From the NCBI GenBank assembly GCA_029934755.1, contig JAOZLQ010000097.1:1-8541 (forward strand): DNA of 8,541 nt, written 5' to 3'. Shown piece after piece: positions 1-6,637 of this stretch. The notes under the pieces are model-generated. The model made no database searches. It had not been told where the DNA came from and was given only the letters and a program-made list of their open reading frames with translations. The number at the start of each line of letters is the position of its first letter. Position 1 is the first letter of the stretch. The translations under genes and the position numbers were made by a program. Source of the stretch: Desulfuromusa sp. (GTDB lineage: Bacteria; Desulfobacterota; Desulfuromonadia; Desulfuromonadales; Geopsychrobacteraceae).

Positions 1-1
1 G

Positions 2-157
2 AAACTCTATGGGCAAGAGGTGAAAATATTTAAGTTGGGAAGAATGCCTGCTCAGATGCTGATTGATAAGTCCGGGATTTTGAAATTTGTTTATTATGGC
101 AATTCGATGTTTGATATTCCGGATATTGGTGAAATAGAAACAGCTTTAAGTATTTGA
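2..157 (+). CDS. Peroxiredoxin-like (AhpC/TSA family) protein, C-terminal end only
   Basis: This is the last 51 codons of a gene that begins before the window and ends at TGA 155-157. The readable protein contains PAQMLIDKSG, a beta-strand stretch (ILKFVYYG) and then NSMFDIPD with a short C-terminal helix. That pattern matches the C-terminal strand-turn-helix of thioredoxin-fold AhpC/TSA 'peroxiredoxin-like' proteins, where a cis-Pro (the P of MPAQ) precedes the 'xxLID(K/R)xG' strand. Such proteins act as thiol-dependent peroxidases or thiol reductases. The catalytic cysteine region lies outside the window, so activity cannot be judged. No convincing terminator separates it from the following hydrolase remnant, so the two may once have been cotranscribed. 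Confidence 0.7.
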   Translation, partial: KLYGQEVKIFKLGRMPAQMLIDKSGILKFVYYGNSMFDIPDIGEIETALSI

Positions 158-201
158 TGTTAATAGGAAATTAATAATCTTATCTTGGGAGAGGGCTAAA
201 A

Positions 202-721
202 ATGATATTCATCACCAACCGTTTTCCAAAACAAAGCATCCGCACCCGCATCGGGCGCAAATTTGATTTTGATTTGAACAATAATGCTGCAAGTAATTCG
301 GTCTATTTTTGTGAGCGTACGGGCGATAAAAAATATACGGAGATTGGCAGTATTGAGTTTTTGAATCGACTTAAAAATACCAATTGTCGCCAGATTCTTA
401 TCTATATCCACGGGTTTTCCAATTTGCCGGAGGATGTTTTTCCCGCTGCTGCTGAATTTCAAACTCTTTGTTTTTCAAAAGAAGAAAAACGAAATTCTCG
501 TCATTCCCATTATTTGGCCTTGCGATAATGATTTGGGGATTGTCAAAGATTGTTGGAATGATCACAAAGCTGTTTGTGAAATCATGATTTTGTTGATAGT
601 TGCCGGCTAGTTTTGAATCCTCGTAGGGATATAATATCTCTGGCACTGTTGCAACACTGATATTGAAATAATTCATGATGTTCTGACTCATTCTATGGAA
701 CACTTGATAAACATTTCTTGA
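202..721 (+). pseudogene. Decayed DUF900-like alpha/beta hydrolase (frameshift, stops, 3' truncation)
   Basis: The intact-looking start (ATG 202, GGGAGAGG just upstream at 187-194) opens a frame to 528. It encodes an N-terminus with MIFITNR, the FDFDLNNN stretch, an EIGS element and ILIYIHGFSNLPEDVFP, typical of DUF900-like alpha/beta hydrolases, where the HGF motif helps form the oxyanion hole. The frame then becomes nonsense. Continuation is found one frame over: codons from about 482 read VIPIIWPCDNDLGIVKD (from 500) until TAG 608-610. This places a +1 shift within about 478-490, which includes an A5 run at 485-489. Further on, in the same second frame, 677-706 reads DVLTHSMEHL, resembling a degraded nucleophile elbow (family AHSMG), and TGA ends it at 719-721. 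The C-terminal half, with the remaining catalytic residues, is missing. Family assignment of the first part is fairly sure; the 611-721 remnant is tentative. Confidence 0.7.
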
Positions 722-747
722 CAGATATTCCCTCCGTAATTTATTAT
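718..747 (+). promoter_or_regulatory. Sigma70-like promoter of the zinc-ribbon gene
   Basis: A perfect -35 hexamer TTGACA (718-723) is followed after 18 bp by TATTAT (742-747, 5 of 6 matches to TATAAT). Transcription would start around 754, leaving a leader of roughly 33 nt before the ATG at 787. The -35 box overlaps the last stop codon of the hydrolase remnant. Predicted from sequence only. Confidence 0.6.
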
Positions 748-786
748 TCGCTGCTGTTTGTATAGATGAAATTGGAGGTTCAAGGC

Positions 787-1041
787 ATGCCGTTGTATGA
801 GTATCACTGTGAAGATTGTGGACTTACTTTTGAGGTTAGACAGAAGTTTTCTGATCAGCCGGTTAAGACCTGCCGACAATGTGGGGGGGATGTCAAGAAA
901 CTGATCTCCCAGACCGCATTTACCCTCAAAGGGGGAGGCTGGTATGATCAAGGATATACTCATAGCAAAAGCTGTCCAGCCCCTGCAACTACCGGTGGCA
1001 GTGACAGTAGCGTATCACCACCTAAAGTGGTTAATAGTTGA
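787..1041 (+). CDS. FmdB-family zinc-ribbon protein
   Basis: A small protein of 84 residues beginning MPLYEYHCEDCG, the hallmark of the FmdB/CxxC_CXXC_SSSS putative regulatory-protein family. Two knuckles, C8-x2-C11 and C29-x2-C32, would bind one zinc ion. Residues 39-57 carry the usual 'LIS..AF.LKGGGWY' segment, and the last ~25 residues are a low-complexity Ser/Pro/Gly/Thr tail, probably disordered. The start at 787 is chosen because GGAGG (774-778) sits 8 nt upstream and the family begins at MP(L/I)YEY; an upstream in-frame ATG at 766 lacks this support. The founding FmdB of methylotrophs was proposed to regulate formamidase, but the biochemical role of these proteins is generally unproven. 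It has its own promoter and terminator, so it is probably monocistronic. Family call sure, function unknown. Confidence 0.9.
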   Translation: MPLYEYHCEDCGLTFEVRQKFSDQPVKTCRQCGGDVKKLISQTAFTLKGGGWYDQGYTHSKSCPAPATTGGSDSSVSPPKVVNS

Positions 1042-1059
1042 TCCGGTTTGATTGTTTTT

Positions 1060-1098
1060 AACAGCCCCCGTCAGAGAAAATCTGGCGGGGGCTGTTTT
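1060..1098 (+). terminator. Strong intrinsic terminator after the zinc-ribbon gene
   Basis: ACAGCCCCCG (1061-1070) pairs perfectly with 1086-1095. The stem continues through a T-G wobble and CAGA/TCTG up to a 5-nt loop at 1076-1080, and A1060-T1096 adds one outer pair. The result is a GC-rich stem of about 16 bp followed by a short T tract ending at 1098. It lies 18 nt beyond the stop codon and insulates folD from the upstream gene. Confidence 0.9.
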
Positions 1099-1123
1099 AC
1101 TTATTCAACACGAAGGAACCAGG

Positions 1124-1152
1124 TTTACAAACTGAGTGTGCTTACGTATAGT
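1124..1152 (+). promoter_or_regulatory. Sigma70-like promoter for folD (and probably the gcv genes)
   Basis: TTTACA (1124-1129, 5 of 6 matches to the -35 consensus), a 17-bp spacer, then TATAGT (1147-1152, 5 of 6 matches to the -10 consensus). A start near 1159 would give a leader of about 40 nt before the GTG at 1198. It sits just after the preceding terminator, where a promoter is expected. I see no operator-like palindrome around it. Confidence 0.6.
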
Positions 1153-1197
1153 TTGATTTTATGAGAGATTGAATTTCCCCCTAATGGAGGTTTTCAG

Positions 1198-2049
1198 GTG
1201 GCAGATATTATTGATGGCAAAGCGATTGCGGCGGAGTTGCGACAGCAGATCGCAGCAGATACCCAGGTTCTGATTGATCAAAATATCACTCCGGGTTTAG
1301 CCGTTGTTCTGGTGGGTGAAGATCCGGCGAGCCGGGTCTATGTCTCGATGAAAGAAAAAGCGTGTGCTACTGCTGGTATCTATTCTGTTGAGCATAAACT
1401 GCCGTCTGAAACCAGTGAAGCTATATTGCTGGAATTGATTGACCAACTAAATAGTGATGAGAAAATTGATGGTATTCTCGTGCAATTGCCGCTTCCCGGG
1501 CACATTGATGAAGCTAAGGTTCTCGAAGCGATCTCTCCAGGTAAAGACGTCGATGGTTTTCATCCTTATAATGTTGGTCGGCTGCTAACCGGTAATCCGG
1601 TATTTCAACCTTGCACTCCCTTTGGAATTATGAAAATGCTTGAGTCCATTGGAGTTGATCTGCAGGGAAAGGATGTTGTCATTGTTGGTCGCTCTAATAT
1701 CGTCGGTAAACCGGTGGCATTGATGTGTCTAGCCGAACATGCAACGGTGACAATATGTCACTCAAGAACCGTTAACCTGCCGCAGAAAGTCGCTGCGGCT
1801 GATGTTGTTATTGCTGCTGTTGGTCGGCCCGAAATGATCAAAGGTGATTGGATCAAAAAAGGGGCAATTGTTATTGATGTTGGTGTTAACCGGGTTGGTG
1901 ATAAAAAATTGGTCGGAGATGTTGATTTTGTGGCCGCTTGTGAAAATGCTGCTGCGATCACTCCGGTTCCTGGTGGTGTTGGGCCGATGACGATTACCAT
2001 GTTGCTTTACAATACACTTGTAAGTGCTAAGCGCCGAGCCGAGCGGTAG
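1198..2049 (+). CDS. folD: Bifunctional methylene-THF dehydrogenase / methenyl-THF cyclohydrolase
   Basis: FolD (283 aa, normal bacterial length) oxidises 5,10-methylene-THF to methenyl-THF with NAD(P)+ and hydrolyses it to 10-formyl-THF in the cytosol; both steps are reversible. The catalytic motif YVSMKEKA gives Tyr48 and Lys52, corresponding to the family's Tyr/Lys pair. DGILVQLPLP (91-100), KDVDGFHPYNVGRL (116-129), PCTPFGIM (138-145), the nucleotide-binding GRSNIVGKP (164-172) and the C-terminal TPVPGGVGPMT (255-265) are all intact. Translation starts at GTG, supported by GGAGG (1186-1190) 7 nt upstream and by the family N-terminus ADIIDGK. It is the first gene of the run into gcvTHPAPB, whose product methylene-THF is its substrate. 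NAD versus NADP preference cannot be read reliably. Confidence 0.97.
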   Translation: MADIIDGKAIAAELRQQIAADTQVLIDQNITPGLAVVLVGEDPASRVYVSMKEKACATAGIYSVEHKLPSETSEAILLELIDQLNSDEKIDGILVQLPLPGHIDEAKVLEAISPGKDVDGFHPYNVGRLLTGNPVFQPCTPFGIMKMLESIGVDLQGKDVVIVGRSNIVGKPVALMCLAEHATVTICHSRTVNLPQKVAAADVVIAAVGRPEMIKGDWIKKGAIVIDVGVNRVGDKKLVGDVDFVAACENAAAITPVPGGVGPMTITMLLYNTLVSAKRRAER

Positions 2050-2095
2050 AATTGAACTTATTATTAATATTCTTGGTGTACAGGTGACTGTAGAT

Positions 2096-2123
2096 TTGCT
2101 ACAACTTTTTAGAGTGGTAAAAT
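2096..2123 (+). promoter_or_regulatory. Possible internal promoter before gcvT
   Basis: TTGCTA (2096-2101) and TAAAAT (2118-2123) are separated by 16 bp in the 154-bp gap between folD and gcvT. Both boxes match consensus only in part and the region is AT-rich, so chance is possible. If real, the gcv genes could be expressed apart from folD. A short inverted repeat TGTAG/CTACA (2089-2093 and 2099-2103) overlaps the -35 box. Confidence 0.3.
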
Positions 2124-2203
2124 TTTATATATTTGGTGTTTTTGGTGGCGATTGATTTTCCCTGAAATGCTGGTTAATTGATTTACTTGCAAGGAGATTG
2201 CTA

Positions 2204-3292
2204 ATGAAAGTTACACCTCTAAATCAGATACACCGTCAATTGGGTGCTCGTATGGTCGATTTTGGCGGGTGGGATATGCCAGTCCAATATTCTGGCGTTA
2301 TTGCTGAACATTTGGCGGTCAGATCTGCTGCTGGCTTGTTTGATGTTTCACATATGGGTGAGATCGAGGTTTCTGGCCCGCATGCATTTGATTTTTTGCA
2401 GTATGCAATGACCAATGATGTTTCTAATCTGGAGACCGGCCAGGTTCAATATACGGCTCTTTGTTATGAAACGGGTGGTGTTGTTGATGATCTTACCCTC
2501 TACCGGTTTGCAGCTGATCGCTTTCTTCTTTGTGTCAACGCTTCCAATAGTGACAAAGATTTTGCCTGGTTGCAGGATTTGCACAAAAAAACTGAGTATA
2601 GTGACTTAAGCTTGATTAATCGTAGCGAGGAGTACGCTCAATTGGCTTTACAGGGACCGGTTGCGGCTAAAATTCTGGCAAAATTAACAACTACAGATCT
2701 TCCGGCAATAACGTTTTACCATTTTGTAGAGGGAACAGTTGCTGGGGTTGATACCATTATTTCCCGTACCGGTTACACTGGTGAGGATGGCTTTGAACTC
2801 TATTGTCCTGCTGAGGATGGTGCTAAACTATGGCAGGAGTTGATGGTAGCAGGTCAACCGCTGGGTTTGGAACCGATTGGTCTTGGTGCTCGCGATACCC
2901 TGCGCTTAGAAAAGGCCTATGCTCTTTATGGTCATGAGATTACCGCAGATATTATGCCGCTTGAGGCGCGACTGGCATGGATCACCAAGCTGAAAAAAGG
3001 AGATTTTGTCGGTCGGGATGCCATGATTATGGCAAAAGAAGCAGGTCTTGCGCGAAAGCAGGTTGCACTGACTCTGATGACTTCGGGGGTGCCACGTGAT
3101 GGTTATCCCGTTTTTTGTGAAGGTCGGGAGGTCGGTTATGTCACCAGTGGGACGATGTCTCCAAGTTTGAAAAAGGGGATAGCTTTGGCTTTAGTAGAAA
3201 CGGCGGTAGCGAATAGTGATCAACTACTTGAAATAGGGATTCGTAAACGTCGGATTCCAGCTGAGCGGACTGCTCTTCCATTTGTAAAATAA
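2204..3292 (+). CDS. gcvT: Glycine cleavage system T-protein (aminomethyltransferase)
   Basis: GcvT (362 aa, usual length) takes the aminomethyl group carried on lipoyl-GcvH and, with tetrahydrofolate, releases NH3 and forms 5,10-methylene-THF. Visible family blocks are GARMVDFGGWDMPVQYSG (14-31), FDVSHMGEI (46-54), GGVVDDLTLY (91-100) with the conserved Asp pair 95-96, RTGYTGEDGFELY (188-200), GLGARDTLRLEK (226-237) and the C-terminal GYVTSG/SPSLKKGIALA region of the beta-barrel domain. The ATG at 2204 is preferred to an in-frame TTG 6 nt upstream because AAGGAG (2191-2196) is 7 nt away and the protein then begins MKVTPLNQIH, as in homologs. A 36-nt gap leads to gcvH, so the two are almost certainly cotranscribed. 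No key residue appears missing. Confidence 0.97.
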   Translation: MKVTPLNQIHRQLGARMVDFGGWDMPVQYSGVIAEHLAVRSAAGLFDVSHMGEIEVSGPHAFDFLQYAMTNDVSNLETGQVQYTALCYETGGVVDDLTLYRFAADRFLLCVNASNSDKDFAWLQDLHKKTEYSDLSLINRSEEYAQLALQGPVAAKILAKLTTTDLPAITFYHFVEGTVAGVDTIISRTGYTGEDGFELYCPAEDGAKLWQELMVAGQPLGLEPIGLGARDTLRLEKAYALYGHEITADIMPLEARLAWITKLKKGDFVGRDAMIMAKEAGLARKQVALTLMTSGVPRDGYPVFCEGREVGYVTSGTMSPSLKKGIALALVETAVANSDQLLEIGIRKRRIPAERTALPFVK

Positions 3293-3328
3293 TCCATGCC
3301 CATTGGGCTTTCAACTAAGGAGGATATT

Positions 3329-3712
3329 ATGGATTTTCCAGAGGGACTTAAATACACAGAAGACCATGAATGGGTTCTGGTCGAAAACGATATTGCGACC
3401 ATTGGAATTACCGATTTTGCCCAAGATCAACTCGGTGATGTTGTTTTTGTTGAGCTTCCTGAGGTTGGTGATACTGTTGAAGTTGGAAAAACTTTTGGAG
3501 TAGTTGAATCAGTTAAAGCAGTTTCTGATGTCTATGCTCCGGTTAGCGGTGAGGTTGTTGAAGTAAATGAAGAACTACCAGATGAGCCGGAGGCCTTGAA
3601 CAATTCCCCTTATGAGGCAGGCTGGATGGCCAAAATTAAGCTAACGGATACCGCTGCGTTAGATGGGTTGATGGATGTGGTAGCTTATCAGGAGTTTGTA
3701 GCGAAAGACTAG
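3329..3712 (+). CDS. gcvH: Glycine cleavage system H-protein (lipoyl carrier)
   Basis: GcvH (127 aa, full family length) is the mobile lipoylated carrier that shuttles the aminomethyl intermediate between P-, T- and L-proteins. The N-terminus shows KYTEDHEWV (8-16), followed by ATIGITDFAQDQLGD (23-37) and FVELPEVGD (40-48). The lipoylation site is Lys63 in GVVESVKAVSD (57-67), and the C-terminus has the usual NNSPYEAGWM (91-100). The start at 3329 is set by a strong TAAGGAGG (3316-3323) 5 nt upstream. A frame opening at 3296 would add 11 residues not typical of the family. Lipoylation enzymes (LipA/LipB or LplA) and the L-protein are not encoded in the window. A hairpin follows the stop codon before gcvPA. 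Confidence 0.97.
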   Translation: MDFPEGLKYTEDHEWVLVENDIATIGITDFAQDQLGDVVFVELPEVGDTVEVGKTFGVVESVKAVSDVYAPVSGEVVEVNEELPDEPEALNNSPYEAGWMAKIKLTDTAALDGLMDVVAYQEFVAKD

Positions 3713-3720
3713 GATTAAAA

Positions 3721-3751
3721 CCTTAGAAAGCAATGTATTAGCTGCTTTAAG
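3721..3751 (+). other. Intercistronic hairpin between gcvH and gcvPA
   Basis: CTT plus AAAGCA (3722-3724 and 3727-3732) can pair with TGCTTTAAG (3743-3751), giving a 9-bp stem with a 2-nt bulge (AG) and a 10-nt loop. No T tract follows, so it is not a standard intrinsic terminator. It begins about 9 nt after the gcvH stop. It could act as a 3' stabiliser or processing site in the operon mRNA, but it may also be chance. Confidence 0.35.
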
Positions 3752-3777
3752 TTAATGTGATAGTTGAAAGGATAGTT

Positions 3778-5127
3778 ATGCGTTATCTGCCTCATACTGA
3801 TGTAGAAGTGCAGCAGATGCTGGACCAGATTGGTGTGTCGAGCATTGACGAATTGTTCTCTGGAATTCCTGAGAACTGTCGGCTTAACAGACCTCTCGAT
3901 TTGCCTGCTGCAAAGTCAGAATCCGAAACATTGTCATTTTTACGTGGGTTGGCGGAACAGAATTCCAAGACGTCTGACTGGGACTCCTTTCTTGGTGGTG
4001 GTGCCTATAATCATTTTATTCCATCTGCTATTGATCAACTCGTCAGCCGGAGTGAATTCTACACGGCCTATACTCCTTACCAGCCAGAAATCAGTCAAGG
4101 AACCTTGCAGGCTATTTTTGAGTTTCAGACATTGATATGTCAGCTTACCGGGATGGATGTTGCAAATGCGTCAATGTATGATGGTGCGTCTGCTTGTGCA
4201 GAAGCTGTCCTGCTGACTATCCGCGCTGGTAAAAAGCGTAATAAAGTTTTGTTGTCGCAGGCTTTACCGCCGCAATATCGTGAGACAGTTGCAACTTATA
4301 GCCGTTATCTCAACGTGGATTTGATTGATGTTCCACTGCAAAAAGGTGTGACCGATCAAGCAGAGTTGAAATCATTGCTCGATGATCAGGTTGCTGCAGT
4401 GGTGGTTGGTTATCCCAACTATTTTGGTCAGATGGAGGATCTTGCCGCTATTGCTGAACTGACCCATGCTTCCGGTGCTCGTTTGGTGGCTGCTGTTGCC
4501 GAGCCATTAGCCTTGGCATTGTATAAATCACCTGGTGAATTGGGTGCTGATGTCGTTGTTGGTGAGGGACAGAGTTTTGGTATCCCACTTTCCTATGGCG
4601 GTCCTGGTATCGGTTTTTTTGCGGTACATAAAAAAGATATGCGAGTTTTACCCGGTCGACTGGTGGGAGAAACGGTGGATCAGGATGGTCAGCGGGGATT
4701 TGTCCTCACTCTGGCAACACGTGAACAACACATCCGGCGTGAAAAAGCGACTTCAAATATCTGTTCAAATCAAGGGATGTGTATTTTGATGGTTGGTATT
4801 TACCTGGCTTTGCACGGTAAACAAGGACTGCGCCAACTGGCAGAGCTTAACTATGCAAAAGCAGGCTATGCCAAAGACCAAATTGGGCAACTGGATGGGT
4901 TTACAGTGCCATATTCTGGTGAGTCCTTCAATGAATTCGTCATTACCTGCTCCGAACCTGTTGCTACTTTGAAAAAACGACTGGAGCAACAAGGTATTCT
5001 TGCGGGGATTTCTCTGGGTAGAGATTATCCTGATTTAGAAAACGGATTATTAATCTGTGTTACCGAGCAGAACAGTCGGGAACAAATTGATCGATTGGTC
5101 GCTGCTTTGGCAGGAGGTGAGTCATGA
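3778..5127 (+). CDS. gcvPA: Glycine dehydrogenase (decarboxylating) subunit 1, P-protein alpha
   Basis: GcvPA (449 aa, normal size) is the N-terminal half of the two-part P-protein. With GcvPB it decarboxylates glycine through PLP and transfers the aminomethyl group to the lipoyl arm of GcvH. Recognisable blocks are MRYLPHTDVEVQQML (1-15), FLGGGAYNHFIPSA (71-84), AYTPYQPEISQGTLQ (97-111), NASMYDGASA (130-139), GEGQSFGIPLSYGGPGIGFFA (262-282) and LPGRLVGET (291-299). The position matching the PLP-lysine loop of GcvPB has no lysine here (GEGQSFG), as is normal for this non-catalytic subunit. The ATG at 3778 follows AAGGA (3768-3772) by 5 nt; an in-frame GTG at 3757 is less likely. Its stop codon overlaps the gcvPB start by 4 nt (ATGA), indicating translational coupling and equal amounts of the two subunits. 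Confidence 0.96.
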   Translation: MRYLPHTDVEVQQMLDQIGVSSIDELFSGIPENCRLNRPLDLPAAKSESETLSFLRGLAEQNSKTSDWDSFLGGGAYNHFIPSAIDQLVSRSEFYTAYTPYQPEISQGTLQAIFEFQTLICQLTGMDVANASMYDGASACAEAVLLTIRAGKKRNKVLLSQALPPQYRETVATYSRYLNVDLIDVPLQKGVTDQAELKSLLDDQVAAVVVGYPNYFGQMEDLAAIAELTHASGARLVAAVAEPLALALYKSPGELGADVVVGEGQSFGIPLSYGGPGIGFFAVHKKDMRVLPGRLVGETVDQDGQRGFVLTLATREQHIRREKATSNICSNQGMCILMVGIYLALHGKQGLRQLAELNYAKAGYAKDQIGQLDGFTVPYSGESFNEFVITCSEPVATLKKRLEQQGILAGISLGRDYPDLENGLLICVTEQNSREQIDRLVAALAGGES

Positions 5128-6581
5128 TGAGCACAGAGGGTCGTGGTCTTATTTTAGATGAAAAATTACTGTTTGAACGGTCTCAGCCAGGTCGGATAGG
5201 TTACAGTATTGCCAATCTGGATGTCCCTGCCATTGCACCAGATAGCAGTATGACTCGGGATGAAATAGCAGGATTCCCTGAGCTTTCAGAGGTTGATGTG
5301 GTGCGCCATTATACCCGTTTATCGACATGGAATTATGGTGTTGATAGCGGGTTTTATCCCCTTGGTAGTTGTACGATGAAATACAACCCCAAGGTCAATG
5401 AAGCTGTAGCACGTTTTCCTGGCTTTACTGATATTCATCCCCAGACTCCAGAAGCCCTCAATCAGGGTGCTTTGGAGTTGATGTACAATTTACAACGTGA
5501 TCTGTGTGAGATTTCCGGTTTTCCGGCCATGACTTTACAGCCAGCAGCGGGTGCGCAAGGTGAATTAGCCGGGATGTTAATGATTCATGCCTGGCATGAG
5601 GCAAAGGGTCAAAAACGCCACAAAGTGATCATTCCCGATACCGCTCACGGTACCAATCCTGCTTCTTCAGCTCTTGCTGGTTATGAAGTTATTACTGTTG
5701 CTTCTGATGGGATTTTATCCAAAGAAGCGGTGGCTGCGGTGATGGATGATGATGTTGCTGCATTGATGGTGACTAATCCTAATACTCTTGGTTTGTTCGA
5801 AGCAGATATTCGAGAGATTTGTGATTTGGTCCATGAACGTGGTGGACTGGTTTATAGTGATGGCGCTAACCTCAACGCTATGATGGGAATCAGCCGTCCA
5901 GGTGATCTTGGTATCGATGTCATGCACTTTAATCTTCATAAGACCTTTTCCACTCCACATGGTGGTGGGGGACCGGGTTCTGGTCCGGTTGGGGTGGCGG
6001 AAAAATTAAAACCGTTTCTACCTGTTCCGGTGGTTATTAAAAATGCTGACGGTTATAAGCTTGAATATAATTGTCCAGAATCAATAGGACGTTTGAAATC
6101 ATTTCATGGTCATTTTGGCATTTTGGTCCGTGCTTATAGTTACATTTTGTCTATGGGTGGGGATGGGTTAAAGCGAGCTACTGAGCTGGCTGTTCTTAAT
6201 GCTAATTATATTCGCGCCCGCCTTGAGGGTGAATATGATTTGCCCAACAAGCAACGTTCTTTGCATGAGGTTGTGTTTTCCGAAGATGGTCTGCAGAATG
6301 AATGTCATACCCTCGATGTCGCCAAACGGCTGATCGATTATGGTTTTCATCCGCCGACCATTTATTTTCCGTTGGTGGTTCATGGCGCTTTGATGATTGA
6401 ACCAACTGAAACTGAAAGCAAGCAGATGATTGACGAGTTTTGTGACGCTTTGCTGATGATTGCAGAGGAAGCAAAGACGACTCCAGAGTTACTCAAACAG
6501 GCACCGGTTCGAGCAAAGGTAAAACGCTTGGATGAAGCAACCGCTGCACGTAAGCCTGTGTTGCGTTGGGAGTTGGAATAA
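5124..6581 (+). CDS. gcvPB: Glycine dehydrogenase (decarboxylating) subunit 2, P-protein beta (PLP subunit)
   Basis: GcvPB (485 aa, normal size) carries the PLP cofactor of the heterotetrameric P-protein. The PLP-binding lysine is Lys273 in HFNLHKTFSTPHGGGGPGSG (268-287). Other conserved blocks are TRLSTWNYGVDSGFYPLGSC (64-83), SGFPAMTLQPAAGAQGELAG (131-150), PDTAHGTNPASS (171-182), NPNTLGLFE (228-236) and YSDGANLNAM (254-263). The C-terminus with FPLVVHGALMIEPTETE (395-411) is complete. Two adjacent ATGs (5124 and 5127) are available after GGAGG (5113-5117); the first overlaps the gcvPA stop and has the better spacing (6 nt). It is the last gene of the run and ends about 15 nt before a hairpin terminator. 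Confidence 0.96.
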   Translation: MMSTEGRGLILDEKLLFERSQPGRIGYSIANLDVPAIAPDSSMTRDEIAGFPELSEVDVVRHYTRLSTWNYGVDSGFYPLGSCTMKYNPKVNEAVARFPGFTDIHPQTPEALNQGALELMYNLQRDLCEISGFPAMTLQPAAGAQGELAGMLMIHAWHEAKGQKRHKVIIPDTAHGTNPASSALAGYEVITVASDGILSKEAVAAVMDDDVAALMVTNPNTLGLFEADIREICDLVHERGGLVYSDGANLNAMMGISRPGDLGIDVMHFNLHKTFSTPHGGGGPGSGPVGVAEKLKPFLPVPVVIKNADGYKLEYNCPESIGRLKSFHGHFGILVRAYSYILSMGGDGLKRATELAVLNANYIRARLEGEYDLPNKQRSLHEVVFSEDGLQNECHTLDVAKRLIDYGFHPPTIYFPLVVHGALMIEPTETESKQMIDEFCDALLMIAEEAKTTPELLKQAPVRAKVKRLDEATAARKPVLRWELE

Positions 6582-6595
6582 TTTCAGTTGTGATC

Positions 6596-6627
6596 AAAAG
6601 TGCCTGGTTTTGCCAGGCACTTTTTTT
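6596..6627. terminator. Bidirectional intrinsic terminator between gcvPB and the tonB-like gene
   Basis: AAAAGTGCCTGG (6596-6607) pairs perfectly with CCAGGCACTTTT (6613-6624) around a 5-nt loop (6608-6612). Seven T residues at 6621-6627 follow on the + strand, and the A run at 6596-6599 gives a T4 tract on the - strand. It serves gcvPB on one side and the convergent tonB-like gene, whose stop is only 11 bp away, on the other. Confidence 0.92.
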
Positions 6628-6637
6628 ATTTATCAGT

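Noticed and set aside
160..174. TTAAT-N5-ATTAA inverted repeat after the peroxiredoxin-like gene
   Set aside because: A five-pair AT-only stem without a T tract is not a credible terminator.
766..786. Upstream ATG that would add seven residues to the zinc-ribbon protein
   Set aside because: The ribosome site GGAGG (774-778) lies inside that extension, and the family begins at MP(L/I)YEY, so 787 is the better start.
398..963. Two - strand open frames (398-703 and 688-963)
   Set aside because: They lie opposite the decayed hydrolase and the zinc-ribbon gene, have no family resemblance and no ribosome site. They are shadows.
2089..2110. TGTAG-N5-CTACA followed by a T5 run as a folD terminator
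   Set aside because: The stem is only 5 bp and AT-rich, far weaker than the two clear terminators in the window. Read-through into gcvT is more likely.
2050..2203. Sigma54 promoter or glycine riboswitch before gcvT
   Set aside because: No GG-N10-GC pair in a TGGCAC-N5-TTGC context was found, and no glycine aptamer core is recognisable by eye.
3298..3308. GCCC-ATT-GGGC mini-hairpin between gcvT and gcvH
   Set aside because: A 4-bp stem with a 3-nt loop and no T tract is easily explained by chance.
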